In this document: positions 12,591 through 25,349 of the stretch, piece by piece
How the letters are laid out: each line of letters starts with the position of its first letter
How positions within the stretch are numbered: position 1 is the stretch's first letter
From: Hemileia vastatrix
Lineage: Eukaryota > Basidiomycota > Pucciniomycetes > Pucciniales > Zaghouaniaceae
Assembly: GCA_030280995.1 (NCBI GenBank)
Contig: JASXTE010000001.1
Coordinates: forward strand, 28,614,606 to 28,678,605
Length of the DNA stretch: 64,000 nt
Direction: 5' to 3'
Position numbers and translations under genes: made by a program
Notes under the pieces: generated by a model
Database searches by the model: none
The model's input: the letters and a program-made list of their open reading frames with translations, nothing else
Told to the model about the DNA's origin: nothing

Positions 12591-14680
12591 CAATAACACT
12601 TACACATGTGACCCTTAACCCAAGGTTCATTAAATTTATAACAAGTGTTATTTTCTTGTCTTTTAGGGACAAGGGGAGCTGAAGGTTTTTTCTTCTCCAC
12701 TGGTAACTTACTTGTAGTAGGTCTTACTACATCAACACTTTGTTTGTAATTATTATACTTGGTTTCATATTTGTGGTTTAATAAGTATTTCATTGCATAT
12801 ATTAATGAAGCCAGAGGTATCTCTAATGGTTTCAGTTCTAGCTACAATAATGTCTCTAACTGATATAGGCAACTTGTATATTATTTTCTCTTTCCACTCA
12901 TTATAATCCATTTTTGGATCTATAGCTTTCATGATTTTTTTATAAATTCATTAAAAAGACCATGGGTTTATCTCCAGCATTTGGATTATATCTGGCTCTT
13001 TCATACAATCTTTGTTGAGTGATTCTGAATTTTGGGCCACCAAATTGCCTTTCAATTAGTGCCTTCCATTCATTCCAGGAGTAGTTATTTCTCTCACTCA
13101 ATACAGATTCAAACCATAATAAGGCCCCATCTTTGAATAAAAATATTAATTTTGATGTAATTTTTTCATCAGGTAATTTGTATGAAAGCTTCAAGTTATC
13201 AATTATTTGAATAAATTGTTGCCAATCAGATTTTGAATCACTGTCAAAAGAAGGGTACTGATCTAACTTAGGCCAGTTCTTTTGGCTAGTTTTTGCTTCC
13301 CTAACCTGAAGAATATTAAGTAATTCAGTTAATTTAGAAAGATGATCATTAATTTCATCTTTTACTAATTTTAAGTTCTTAGAGCCCATGAAACCATGTT
13401 CATGTTCAATCATTTGTTTAACATGTGAGTGTTTCATGAAAGCTGGTACTATTTCCATATAAGAAGTATTATCTTTTACTTTCTCAGTATTTTTCAAAAT
13501 GTTTGCTACTTCAATTTCTACTCTTTGTAACCTATACTTTATTACAGGTACATGAGTCAAGGTATCATTTACATTTGAAAAAGACAATTTTACATGTTCC
13601 TCTATGGTAGCCATAATATTCTGAGAGTGTTCTAATTTACTTTCTAAATTTCTTATCTCAGAGTTCAATCTTTTGTTTTCATTGGTTAATTCATTTTTTG
13701 AATTCTCAATAATTTTTAACCTATTGGCTGTTGTACTCAATGATTGTGTGGGTGTTAATAATACACTTTCTGCATTATTGTTTGACTCTTTAGAGAACTC
13801 TTCCAATTTTTCAATTCTTAATAATAATTTACTTATTATATTTGATTTCATTGGATCATCTTTTAAAAAATATTCAATTTTTTCCATGTCTAACTCAGAA
13901 GACTCATCATCAGGTTCAAGATTTAATTCATTTGGTTCCAATTTTATACTAGTAGCATTATCCTGGTGATCAATAAAACTATTTACATTGTCCTCACTTA
14001 AAGACAAGTTTAACATATTTTTATCAAATGAATAATTCTTTAGATCCTCATCAATTATATCTAACAATTCCTTATCAATCTCATTACCTATAAGTAATTC
14101 ATTGTTAGGATGATACAATTGATCATGAGAAGATGAATGACTTACCAAGGTCTTATCCCACTTCCCCTGCCTCCTCTTGCCTTTCCCTGTAAGTGTAACT
14201 GCTGGAGCCCTGCTGTTGAGGAGGGTTGTTGTAATTTTGGGCATACCAATCCCACTTCCATTTTCTGACTGTAATTTTTTGGTCCTCCTCTTGGACTGGA
14301 GGTGTTGCTATGGAATTTTTTGGTGCCACTGTTTGTGGTTGAGCCTTGATATCCACTAGAGCCTGGTTGATTTCTACAAAACCCTGTGCTGCCCTTTTCT
14401 CCAGATTGTTTATCTGGTCTACAATGTTGTTGAATCTTATGGTGAGGGTATTCAGTAGGGTAGAGAAGTAGTGAATTTGCTTTGTAATGTGTTTTTGGTT
14501 TTCTTTATTGATACTTGTTTTAAGAGTCTTTCCCTTTCCTCCAAGGACATTGTTGGGGTGCTTTTTATGATATGAGATTCCTGTCCCTCTATTTGAGTGT
14601 CCTGAAACAGGTTTTTTAGCTCAAGGTCATAAGTTATAAGGTTTTGCTTTATTACTTACAATTTCATTGTTGTCACACAT
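12591..14680 (-). pseudogene. gag: Gag polyprotein of Ty3 element A2 (degenerate)
   Basis: ATG at 14680 opens MCDNNEIVSNKAKPYNL and is followed after 17 residues by stops. The coiled coil (about 14500-14350, TLLNTLTIRFNNIVDQINNL), the Pro/Gln segment before KWDWYAQNYNN, and a 434-residue open stretch 14244-12940 hold most of Gag: acidic helical spacer, then WPKLDQYPSFDSDS, LLWFESVLSERN and RQFGGPKFRITQ of the capsid-like core. The zinc-knuckle-like segment CYKFNEPWVKGHMC lies near 12600. This copy keeps a longer reading frame than A1 and is the better guide to the family's Gag. Confidence 0.82.
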
Positions 14681-15356
14681 ATTGTACGTGGAATTTATTT
14701 TTTTTAAATTTAAATTTAGATATGAAACTTCAATGAAGGAGCTTTATCAGTATTTATCAATACCTGAAGACAATTATATTGCTTACTTATAGGTATGAAG
14801 TGAATTTCTAAGTTCCAAAAGTCAAATATGCTTTTATGTGTTCACTTGATTTAACTGGTCTACAATATGTAGCCATGTTTTTATATTTAAAAAAGAAAAT
14901 TTGTCAGTAAGATTCATTCTAAATATTAAACTAATTTTACAAACCAATAAAAGGGGATTAAGAGTCATGTTAAAAGAAAACAATTAATCAGTTTAATTGA
15001 TTATCATCTGCTAAGATCACAATTTTAATTGGTCTATTGAAAGACTCCCACTAAGAACAATTTTATGTTAAATTAGTGGTAAAAAATTTTATCTGCAAAG
15101 ATCACAAATTTAATTTGTCTATTGACAGACCCACTTATAACAATTATATGTTAAATTAGTGGTAAAATTGATGATTCAATATCACAATTTTATTATATAA
15201 CAGGGCTTCTTTTTCATAAGTCACTATATAAGTGACCCCAACCTGTTGTAATTATCATAATATTTTTATAGGGATTTTATTTACTTGTAGCCTCTTTTAT
15301 GAATTTTTTACTTACTGGAAGATAACCAACAGAATTCTTGAGGAAAGGTCACCAAT
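14681..15356 (-). other. Untranslated leader of element A2, with an internal tandem duplication
   Basis: AT-rich leader matching 2846-3436 of A1 in reverse. It contains a tandem duplication of about 80-88 bp (copies starting TGCTAAGATCACAATTTTAA near 15010 and TGCAAAGATCACAAATTTAA near 15097, each ending in ATGTTAAATTAGTGGTAAAA) where A1 has a single copy. No gene. Confidence 0.7.
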
Positions 15357-17955
15357 TGTCAGGCTGAGGTCAAGTACAGAGACGTGAACTAGCTTGAATG
15401 GTCAGTTTCTAGATGATTTTGATGGTCCTATATGAATACTGTAGTACAAATCCAATAAGTATTAAAATATAATTCAAAATAAAGGTCTCAGTAATATAAT
15501 TCTCACTAATTTTATATATGGCTTACAATCTTCTTAGTTGGTAGAAAAATAGATTTTATTTATTCAAATACTATTCAAAAGAGTCTATAGGTACTAATTA
15601 ATATGTATTGTAATTGGTTTGATTATATGGTTTAAATTTTAATGATAAAGAATGTAGAAAACAAGACCCAAAACCTCCTCCTTTGATACACATTGAGTTC
15701 CCCAATGAATCCCTTAATTTACCAGTCCAATACACAGTTAATGAAAATTACATCAAACTAATAGACATGTCAATCAACATTCCTAGTGATTCATAACATA
15801 ATTAGAAGAGTAACTACTGCCAAAATCCTGGATTAATAGGGGAAATCCATCAAAATTAAAGAATAAGTAAAAAAGAGAGTATATGCATATTATACATCAA
15901 TATAAAATACTAAAGAGGAAAAATTAAGCTTAATAAGAGCTTAATAATGAGGGGGATTCACTGTATAAATTATGGGGCTAATCCTGACATTATACTATGT
16001 GAAATTCACACTCAAAAATGACCAAAATTTACTGAGAAACCACCTAGAAACCCAAAAAAGGGAATGAGATGTGGGGTAACTACATGCAGTCCTTTTCAGG
16101 CGCTTTCACGGTGTGGTCTTTCAACATGGGCAGGGGCCTTTGTTGCGTGATTTGGCGCTGTTTGTGCATGTCTTAATTGACATCTGTTAAGGAATTGGGT
16201 ATTTTTCTGGTTTTTTTCTGTGGATATTGGTTCTGCGTGTATGTGGGTAATATCATTGGATAGCCCCAGTTTTTCTCTATATTTTATGTCTTGGAGACAT
16301 TTTTCATATTCTAAGTTTTAAGGGATGATTTCCTCATTTTTTTCATTTATAAAATATAGCTGTTTAATTTTGTTTTTTGTGTTTTACAGGCTAACCTTAG
16401 GTCTTAGAGTTAAGTGCTTAGTACCATTGGAAAGAGCTAATTTTTCTCTATATTTTATGTCTCTATGTTGTTATAGTGAAATTCTGTGTTTTAAAGGTTT
16501 TAGTAGTTGTAGCTAATTTTTTCAGGTAGATTAGTTGTTTTTATTGGTTTTCTGGCTTCAGGGAGGCCAGGCCGCTTCAGGCGGCACCTCCAACGTCGGG
16601 CGGCCCACCAGCCTCTGTTTTAGAAGGTTGGAGAGCGCTTCAGGAGGGTTTTTTATCCAATTTGGCGGGTACAGGCACCAGATTGGTGGGTGTGCATGGG
16701 CTCTTAGATAGTGGTCTGTGTGTACATAGTGAATAAGACAGTTTGGGGCAACCTTAATTATCATACAACCATTCGGAGGGGATATCCTTGTTCCTCACTC
16801 AGTTTTCACTGTTTTCTGGCCACAATTGGCTGTGTTTGTTGCAAGTGAGTTCTTCATTTAACTTAACTTTGGCAACTGTTTTCTCTGATATAGTCTTGCA
16901 AGCTGTAGCAAGTATTATTGCTGTCTCTGGTGTGGATTTGCAGCCTACATCAAGTATCTTTGCTGTCTCTGGTGTGGACATTGGTCTACATTTAAGTTCT
17001 TTGGTCTGGTAGTCTGTCTTGGGACTACTTTCTTGGCTCATAAAGAAGTCAAGTGTGTTGAAAAGGGGCTTTAGCAAAACAGGAACCAACTTACTTTAGC
17101 AAGTAAATCTCACTCTATTTTTCTAAAGGGACAGGGGATTTTCTCTCTGGTTTTTCTCAAACTCCCTTGATCAAGGCCTGTAGCTAGTACTATAGGATTG
17201 TCTACAACGGGTAAATCCTTGACTAATTTTTGTTAAATTTAAGCATGGTAGTGAAACAAGGCGCCAAGAGTGAGGTTATTAATGAAATTAGTGCATATAA
17301 AGAGGGTCAATGCATTATTAATTAAGCTAGGACACTAAATAAGCGCCTGTTGTCTATTTTAGTGTGTTTCCTCACAGTGGGCATAGAATGTGGGGTAATT
17401 ATAGTGTGAAAAAGCTAAATTTGCTAAAAATGAAGCTATTCAAACGGGAAAAATGCAAGCAGTATGTGGCCAGTACACCAAAGCCATTTCTGGCATAAAA
17501 AACCCCAAATTTAAAAAGTATTATTTTTATGCATTTTAGTAGACAAATCAATAGTCCTAAATGAGAAAAATTGAACTGTCAAAGCACATTTTTAATATTC
17601 TTAAATGTATAGTGCATATAATCAACTTTTAAGTGAAATAAAGCGCATTTCTTGTTTTTTGCATTAGACAATGAGAATAAAAGCTTTAAGAATACTTAAA
17701 AATTATGTAGCCTTATAATTAAGGTTCTTAAGATTACCCTAACATATTCCAACTTGATATTAAGTACATAAGAATTATAAAAGGTGGATATATGCGTGTA
17801 TATGAGGTGTTATAATGGCATTTTTTGTGTATTATCATAATTTTACTTATGTATACTGTTTGTGTACTTTCATTTATTTTTCCCATGTATAGTTCATGTG
17901 TTTAAGATAAATTATAAGTACTTTTTACTCAGTCCTGGAGTTATACAGGCTGACA
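15357..17955 (-). repeat. 5' LTR of Ty3 element A2, interrupted by a solo LTR
   Basis: On the minus strand the LTR starts at 17955 with TGTCAGCCTGTATAACTCC and ends at 15357. Removing the nested solo LTR plus one target-site copy leaves about 1500 bp, matching A1. Many sites differ from A1, including the lost TATA box, so A2 and A1 are not recent identical copies. Confidence 0.9.
16112..17206 (+). mobile_element. Solo LTR of giant element family B
   Basis: 1095 bp, TGTGGTCTTTCAAC ... GATTGTCTACA, flanked by the 4-bp target duplication ACGG (16108-16111 and 17207-17210). The empty site is visible in A1 as ATGGGTAAAT. It matches both LTRs of element B (31600-32693, 44835-45928) but is older: its GC-rich block has changes such as CCAACGTCGGG for CCGACGTCGGG. 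It presumably arose by recombination between two LTRs. Confidence 0.93.
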
Positions 17956-18182
17956 GGATGGGTGGAAAATGAAAAGCACAAATGTCATCAATCACGTGAC
18001 TTACTTTTTTGCTGCAAATGAGAATTGAACTGCACTCCAAAGTTTAAGTTCATATATTGACAATAGTCATATATATTTGTGGTAATTATATTCATTACTA
18101 ATTGTGGGTCACTTTGCACTTTTTGTAGTCTACGTATATCTTTTTACTCAGCACTCTGTAAGTGGCATTAACCTGCTCATTT
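17956..18182 (+). other. 5' remnant of element E, possible primer-binding site
   Basis: This stretch is contiguous with 28103 onwards once element G (TSD TACAG) is removed. At about 18013-18037 it reads TGCTGCAAATGAGAATTGAA followed by CTGCA, which resembles the reverse of a tRNA 3' end and T-arm and could be the E primer-binding site with a mutated start. The 5' LTR of E was probably lost where A2 abuts. No gene. Confidence 0.35.
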
Positions 18183-18187
18183 TACAG

Positions 18188-18995
18188 TGTCACGCACCAC
18201 ATGACACTCGAGGCAAAAGAAGCTCATTAAATCAATAATACAGGGGTCTAAATCCATACTAAAGCGCAGAAAGCAATTCTACATAGCAACTACAACTTTC
18301 CTTTGTGTACTCACTATTCAACAGCACTAGTCTAAACTCTAAATCTAAATTAGTCAATCCCTCAATAGTGTGTTTTGGTCTTTTCCTCAATAAGCAACAC
18401 ACAGCGCAATAGTCAATGTAATAGTCCACTAAAAGGTTTATTAAGTATCTGTGGGTTATTAAAAGGAGTAGTGATCATGGACGGGGTGGTTAGTGGAGGA
18501 TTAAAGGGCTAAGGTATGTTATTGAGGAGGGTCCAGGTGTAACAGGTGTAATTTTGGTGGTCTGTGGTGTGCGGAATGATGGATGGGTATGAGGTCAATG
18601 CAAGGAGGAGTAATGGATATACAAGGGGTTGGATTTTTGGTTTGACATTCTTTAGAATTAAATTATAAAACGTATATATAGTTAATATTGGTAAAGCTTT
18701 AGTTTAAATCATTATTATTGTATCTTTCCTTATTTTCTCAGTAATCATTTCTAAATCCTAAATCTTTGATTATTGTGTTTCCAACCCTTTGTGAGATCTT
18801 AAGAATATTAATATTACCTTTAAATTATATTAGAATTCTTATCAAACATATCTCAAAGCAGTAGCTCTTCCTTTGAGTCATCTTCGAAACACTTCCTCGA
18901 ACATTTCCTCTGTGCTTCAAAGAAGTTTCTAAACTACTCTCCTCATCTCACTTCCAGGAACACCCTCGACCTTGTGCGTAGGTTGTCCGGTGACA
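18188..18995 (+). repeat. 5' LTR of element G
   Basis: Starts TGTCACGCACCACATGACAC and ends TTGTCCGGTGACA. The TATA region reads GGATATACAAGGGG here (about 18616) but GGATATAAAAGGGG in the 3' LTR. No tRNA-like primer-binding site follows directly (GTATAATTTGATTCCC). Confidence 0.92.
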
Positions 18996-19070
18996 GTATA
19001 ATTTGATTCCCTGTAGTTCTCATTCTTTGGCACTACTACGTCCTTTTTTCAGGTGTTTTAAATTATTTAA

Positions 19071-20260
19071 ATGTCACCTGTTCAAAACACTCCTCCTACG
19101 GGCGCTGCTACTAGGGCTTGTGCCAGAGGCAGGCCAACAGCCACATGGCCTGTTTCCCGCTTTCACTCCTTAGTGCCTCTCAACCTTAGGGAACAGGGAC
19201 ATTCAGTCCAATCTGTAGAAGACATCCCCCAGGATTTTGATGATTCTAGCAAGGAAGAAGAAGGAGAGGATACGATGCATGAGGCACCATCCGCCCCTGC
19301 TACTCAATCTTTTGGTCAACCTTCAGAACCTGGACCATCTAATTTGCTGGAGGACTTCATGAGACTTTTCATGAAAACCCTTTCCAATCCAACGGCTTTG
19401 GAGGGATCTAAATTCAAAACTCCTTCCATGAAATCTCCTGATAAATTCAATGGAGAACATCCAGACAGATTGCGGCCCTTCTTGCAAACCTGAAAGCTCC
19501 TGTTCCATAACTACCCTCGAACCTTCAATAACGACCAATCAAAGGTTGTTAATGCTTCTTCATTCCCAGCTGGAAAAGCAGCAAGATGGTTCTAACCTTA
19601 TCTTCTCATTCTCTCTTCGACAGAAACCCACTTACTTATTAATAACTATGAAAAGTTTGAAGACCAACTCTTTACGTTGTTTGGTGACCCTAATGAAACT
19701 GACAACGCAGAAATTGAACATGATTTCCTTTGCATGAGTGATAATGGAAAAGCCTCTGAATATATTTTGAACTTCGGAGCACTTCAAACTCGAGTAGGTT
19801 GCAATGATGCTGCCCTAAACTATCATTTCAAAAAGGGACATCCTTTGAGGAGTCTGGATCAATTAAATCTTCATGGTCAGAAGATGACTACTTTAACAGA
19901 TTTAATAGATCAAACCCTCAAACTCGACAGCGTTTACCAAGGACAACTACAACATTGTCAATACGCCAAAAAATCTCAAGGCCTAAATTTTAAATTTGGA
20001 CCTTCTTCACACCCACGGACAACTCAATCCTCCTCAACTCGATCGAAACCGAATAAGGGAAAGTAAAAGACTCCACCAAAAGGCTTGACCCCAGGCAATA
20101 TCAGTAAAGTACTGGATCCAAAAGGGGAACTTAAAGAAGCTGAGAGGAAGAGGCGAGCAGATAATGGGTTATGTATGTATTGTGGGGGTAAGCACAAGCT
20201 AGAAGATTGTGTGAAGTTGAAGGAAAGAGAAGGTACTAGTTCATTGTCAAGAAACTAGTA
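19071..20260 (+). pseudogene. gag: Gag of Ty3 element G
   Basis: ATG at 19071 opens MSPVQNTPPTGAATRACARG. After an acidic Ser/Glu spacer comes the capsid-like core (SPDKFNGEHPDRLRPFL, then LFTLFGDPNETDNAE near 19670) and a CCHC-type knuckle CMYCGGKHKLEDC near 20190 for RNA packaging. All parts lie in one frame; it is broken only by in-frame stops at about 19491 (TGA), 19602 (TAA) and 20064 (TAA), so the loss of function is by point mutation. The layout and the GDPNE signature fit chromoviral Gag of basidiomycetes. Confidence 0.88.
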
Positions 20261-23200
20261 GATAGTTTACTTGTTTGCAAAGCAAACTATCTTATCTCTC
20301 CCAGTGCACAGAGCCTCCATGTCTTAAGGATTGGAGTTGCCTTAAACTGCTTGAGATTCATTCTTTTCAAGGAGGATACCCCCTTCAGTTGTCTTATAGA
20401 CTCTGGAGCTTCAATTTCTTTTTTCAGTTTATCTATTTCCGAGAATTTAAAGCTGACATTCACAGATATCAATCAAACTCCAATTTATTTGGTCAAATCA
20501 GAGAAATTCAAATATTGGGTAAGTAAGAAAGTTTTATGGGTTTTCAACTTTCCAAATTTTTCCTCCTTCGAGTGGGAATCGTCAGTCTTGGACGCCCCAA
20601 GAATGGACAATACCATCCTTGGACATGACTTTTTAACGCATTGGAATCCTGATATTGATTGGTCAGGGGGATTGATCACCCCACGTACTAAGTATCTTTC
20701 TGATTCTTCAATGCAGATCAATAGGGAGTTAAACAACCCGCCTGACAATGTGCTGCTAGAGGACAAATCTCTTCCAAATGACTTTCAAGCATCTGATCTT
20801 TTTCTAAATGAGAAATTGGCTAATCCTTCTAGCTTGATCACTTCACTCGAAGAGGATTTAAATTGCCTCAAAGTTGTTGAATTATGCTCTCTCAATTCTG
20901 GTCTTCCCTTTACAGACTCTCTCAAAGATGATGAGGACGACCAAATCAACGTTGAAGCCATTAAATCAACTCTATTGGAAATCTATCATGATTTCCTCAA
21001 TGTTTTCTCAATCTGGAAGGCCAATAAGTTACCCCCTCATCGACCCTACAACCATCAAATAGAGTTAATAGGCCCAGTACCTATGGCAGGTCCTGTCTAT
21101 TCTTTATCAAAGGATGAATCACAAGTTTTTTGAGACTACATCGCAGAGAATGTAGCCAAAGGTTTCATCAGAGCCAGTAAATCTCCACCTGGCTCCCCTG
21201 TTCTATTTGTAAAGAGAAAAGATGGTAGCCTTAGGTTGTGTTTTGAGTATAGAAAGCTCAACACAGTTACAAAAAAGAATGCATACCCAGTTCCTCCTAT
21301 GTCATTTTTTCTTAACCTTTTTAATGGTGCTAATTTCTTTTCCAAAATTGATCTTAGAGGCGCTTATAATCTTATTCACATTGCGGAAGGTCATGAACCA
21401 CTGACTGCAATGCGCACTAGATTTGGTAGTTTTGAATATTTAGTAATGCCTTTTGGATTATTTAATGCACCATCTACTTTTCAAAATTTTGTTAATGACA
21501 TCTTTCAAGATGTTGTCGAACAATTTGTTGTCGTCTACTTAGATGATATTTTAATTTTCTCAAAGACACTGGATGAACATATTCATCATGTTTGACAGGT
21601 TCTAAATTGCCTTCGAGATCATGGTCTCTACGTCAAGCACAATAAATGCGAATTCCACCTTAAATCTATTTATTTTTTAGGGTTTACGTTGTCCACTGAT
21701 GGTTTAGTCATGGACGACAAAAAGTTCCAAAAAGTCCTGGAATGGCCTGAGCCCAAAACCGTTAAATCCCTTAAAGGATTTTTGGTTTTTGCCAATTTCT
21801 ATAGAAGATTTATTAAAGATAATTCTAAAACTATTTCCAATCTTACTTCTCTTCTTAGAAAAGATATTCCTTTTGTTTTTACTTCTACAGCACAAAAGGA
21901 ATTCGAAGCATTGAAGACTGCATTTACCACAGCTCCAATTCTTTGACACTTTGATCCTTCTGCTTTGACAATAGTCAAGACAGATGCTAGCGATTATGCT
22001 ATCGCAGGGGTCATTTCTCAATTCAATCCTGAAACAAATATGTTTCACCCTGTTTATATTGAGTCATGCAAACTCATTTCAGCAGAATTAAATTATGAAA
22101 TTTATGACAAAGAGCTTTTAGCTATTATTCATTGACTTAAAAAATGGCGCTCTTTCCTTCTCAGCTTGGATAGTCCTTTTCAAATTCTGACTGACCATAA
22201 TGCTTTGAAATACTTTATGTCTTCCAAAGTGTTAACCAGGCGTCAAGCCAGGTGGGCTGAATTTCTGTCTGAATTTCCTTTTTCTATTTCCTATTTCCCA
22301 GGTAAGACTACATTGTCCCAGATATCCTGTCACGTTGGGACAATGTTTACCCACAGCGGGGGGACACATTTGCTGAAAAGAACCCAGAAAATGTGAAATC
22401 AATTTTCAATGAATCAATGTTAACAACTCATCAACTTAATTCAATGACAATTCAATCTTTCCAAAATACACCATCCAACATCCTCGAAGCTCAGTTGAAG
22501 GACAATTCTTGTTTAGGGTTAAAAGACAAAATACTCTCGAAGCAAGGGGCCAAAAGATTTAGTATTGAATCAGGTCTATTAGTTTTCAAAGGTAGAGTAG
22601 TCATACCCAACAACAATGAAATAAAATCATGGATTTTCAATAGTCGACATGATTCTCCATTAGATGGTCATTTTAAGGTTGATAAAACCTACTAGTTAAT
22701 TGCAAGGGATTTATTCTGGAAAGGAATGACCAGAGAAATCAAGGCCTATATAAGATCTTTTCATTAATGTAATAGGAATAAGGCTCCCCATCACCGGAAG
22801 CATGGGTTGCTTCAACTGCTTCCTATTCCCTCTAAACCTTGGGAATCTTTATAGATGGATTTTATTTCTCAACTTCCTCTTTTTAATAATTTTGATGCTA
22901 TATTAGTAATAGTAGATAGATTTTCAAAGATGTCTATTTTCATTAAAACCACTACTACTGCTACAGAAGAAGATTTGTCAAAATTGTTTCTAGAATATGT
23001 ATTTTCCAAGCATGGCTTACCTAATGATATTATTTCAGATAGAGGCTCATTGTTTGTATCCACATTCTGGACTCAATTGTGCTGACAACTCAATATCACG
23101 AGGAATCTCTCCACGGCCTATCATCCTGAAACCAATGGGAAAACGGAAGGGGTCAACCAAATCCTCATACAATACCTTTGAATGTATGTCCGTTATCAAC

Positions 23201-23679
23201 AAGACAATTGGACCACATGGTTACCATTGGCCGAATTTGATTATAATAACTGGACTCATTCTTCGACGCAACAATCTCCTTTCAAAACTGTTTATGGAAG
23301 ACATCCTTGATTCAACTCAATCCATGTAGGAACTAGTCATCCTGCTGAACATTATCTTCAAACCATATCACGACTCCAAGAAGAACTTAAATCAAACTTG
23401 GAATTAGCAATTCAAAGGTACAAGGAACAGGCTGACAAACATTGACAATCTGCTCCTTCCTTTAAACCAGGCGACAAAGTATGGCTTGATGCACGAAACA
23501 TTCAAACAACTCGACCATCAAAAAAACTGGCTGAAAAACGCTTGGGAACATTTGAAATCGACTCCGAAGTCTCTAAAACTGCATTTTGACTCAAGCTACC
23601 TCCTAAATGGCAGGCTATTCACTCTGTTTTTCACGTATCTCTCCTGGAACTGGCTAAAGAAACATACCCGGGCAGGAAC

Positions 23680-25119
23680 TGTCAGCCTAGATATCCCTAG
23701 GACTGAGTATTTCTTATGCTTAAAATAAGAATAACCTTAAGTATATTAAGCTTATATCTTAAAAATAAGGTTAAAATAATAATATATCACCACACAATAT
23801 GGGGGGCGGACTTGCTAGCAAGTCTGCAACCTTGGACCCAAACTCACCATAGATTGAACACACATTGAGCTATTGATAAAGGAACCATACAATCAGGGAT
23901 GAACACCACTCAGCAGAACAGTTTTAGGTGGGTGTTCAAGTAGAGTTCAGTATGGGTTCAGTCTGAGTTCAGTCTGAGTTCCATCTGAGTTCCATCTGAG
24001 TTCAGGTTGAGGACTTGCTAGCAAGTCCACCCCCTATATTGCGTAGTGTATATTATTATATTATATATATATAATTATTATTCTATTATACAACTTATAG
24101 TAGTTTAAATAGCTTATCCATAGCCTAATAATACTTATTAAGGTGTTAATGGAGTCATAATATACTTATCTTAAGTGACATGAAGTAATTATTGACATAC
24201 ATAAGCTTATATGTATACATAAATCTCATATTCAGTGAAATATGCAGTATATTATGTATATTTAGGTATATAAGTGGGTTTTAGCCCCTTAATAGCCTAT
24301 AACCTTTGTTTTTCTGCTTATTTTAGGTCATATGGACGAAATCAGTGGACTAACAACGCCTACAGAAGCATAGACATCTATATCAGGCGCATACACTCAG
24401 TTTGGACAACTAAATTTACTTCCTTGGATGGTTATTCATGGATTTATGGGTTGGAAGGTCACTTCTGGGTTAATTTCGATGCTTGGGGATGTTATTGGGG
24501 GCTTGGAAATTTTATTTGTTTCCTTTATATGCTTTTACTTTCATTAAATCTCTTTTTGATTGTTTATTTTACCTGTTTCTTTATGGTATCCGCTTTTATC
24601 TGGATTTTCTATTTATGGTATAGAGCTGTGTTATCATTAATAGTGATAGAGGGTCCTTAATGGAGGTCTAGGTGTTGAAACTGCTTGAAGTGGATGCCAT
24701 GGGGAGGTGATGGGCCCTCACAGTGCTGTAATTGCCGGGGATAGCAGTGACATCATCTGGATTGAAGGTCTGTGCACTCCAGTGGATTTGGGTATAAGTA
24801 AGGAGGGATTTTGACGGTTATTTATCATCATTCAATTACTAATATTCAAACAAACACTACTATACAATTATTAAAATTCAGAAATATATTATAAAGCCAT
24901 TATAAATTGATATTATCTTTATATAAGCTATAACTATATTTTATACATCTATTTTCCACCACTATCACACATTTAAATCCAAGTATTGTGAGTTTTATTT
25001 GAGTATAACTATTTTATTAGTCTTCCCCTGAGGTTTAATCACTAAATCATTTATCAATAAGTAGCAGGACCATAAATAAACACTATTATATCATACTTAT
25101 ATACTAGAATATATTGACA
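23680..25119 (+). mobile_element. Solo LTR (family H, related to A LTR) inside element G pol
   Basis: 1440 bp from TGTCAGCCTAGATATCC to ACTAGAATATATTGACA, flanked by GGAAC at 23675-23679 and 25120-25124. Removing it restores G pol between integrase and chromodomain. Its start and the following AGGACTGAGT resemble the family-A LTR, but its end and most of its body differ. It contains a 261-bp MITE and a TATA-like TATAAGTAAGG near 24792. The 128-codon open frame at 24274-24660 is hydrophobic, lies wholly in this LTR and is probably not a gene. Confidence 0.92.
23788..24048 (+). mobile_element. 261-bp CACTA-like MITE, copy 1
   Basis: Ends CACCACACAATATGGGGGG and (inverted) CACTACGCAATATAGGGGG, with 3-bp flanks TAT on both sides. 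Next to each end sits GGACTTGCTAGCAAGTC[CT], an 18-bp palindrome. Inside are about six short repeats of TGAGTTC[AC][AG]TC (23940-24010). A second copy of the same length lies inverted at 56146-56406. The CACTA-type ends and 3-bp duplication point to the CACTA (CMC) superfamily; no transposase is encoded. Confidence 0.85.
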
Positions 25120-25349
25120 GGAACCAACCTCCTCCCGAACCGGTCAACGTAGAAGACCATCTAGAGTGGGAAGTAAGTCGTATCCTTGATTCAAAAATGC
25201 ACAAGGGGAAACTTCAATACATTGTGAAATGGTAAGGCTTCCTCGATGACTCAGACAAAACATCCTGGGAACCAGCCATCAATGTTTCTAACGCCCCTGA
25301 ACTCCTAAAATCTTTTCATCTTAAATATCTTTTAAAACCAAAACCTTAG

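Larger units (their letters stand above)
20261..25349 (+). pseudogene. pol: Pol of Ty3 element G (protease, RT, RNase H, integrase, chromodomain), interrupted by a solo LTR
   Basis: Protease: CLIDSGASISFFSLSI (about 20390). [22 protein letters not shown], motif [15 protein letters not shown] and catalytic [12 protein letters not shown] (about 21530), both Asp sets present. RNase H: VKTDASDYAIAGVIS (21970). Integrase core: MDFISQLPLFNNFDAILVIV (22855), [33 protein letters not shown]-terminal chromodomain: WEVSRILDSKMHKGKLQYIV and TSWEPAINVSNAPELL (25165-25300). One frameshift near 22310-22330 separates RNase H from integrase. In-frame stops: TGA at 21131, 21593, 21944, 22133, 23083, 23176, 23443 and 23587; TAG at 22693 and 22852; TAA near 22765 and 25233. 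The solo LTR at 23680-25119 splits the region between integrase and chromodomain. Confidence 0.9.

Noticed and set aside
1349..17955. Assembly artefact as sole explanation of the A1/A2 palindrome
   Set aside because: The two arms differ at many positions, one has a nested solo LTR with its own duplication and a leader duplication the other lacks, so they are distinct loci copies and not one sequence folded by error; long reads would still be needed for proof.
24274..24660. 128-codon open frame as a membrane protein gene
   Set aside because: Lies wholly inside a solo LTR, is composed of biased hydrophobic residues and has no domain; chance open frame.
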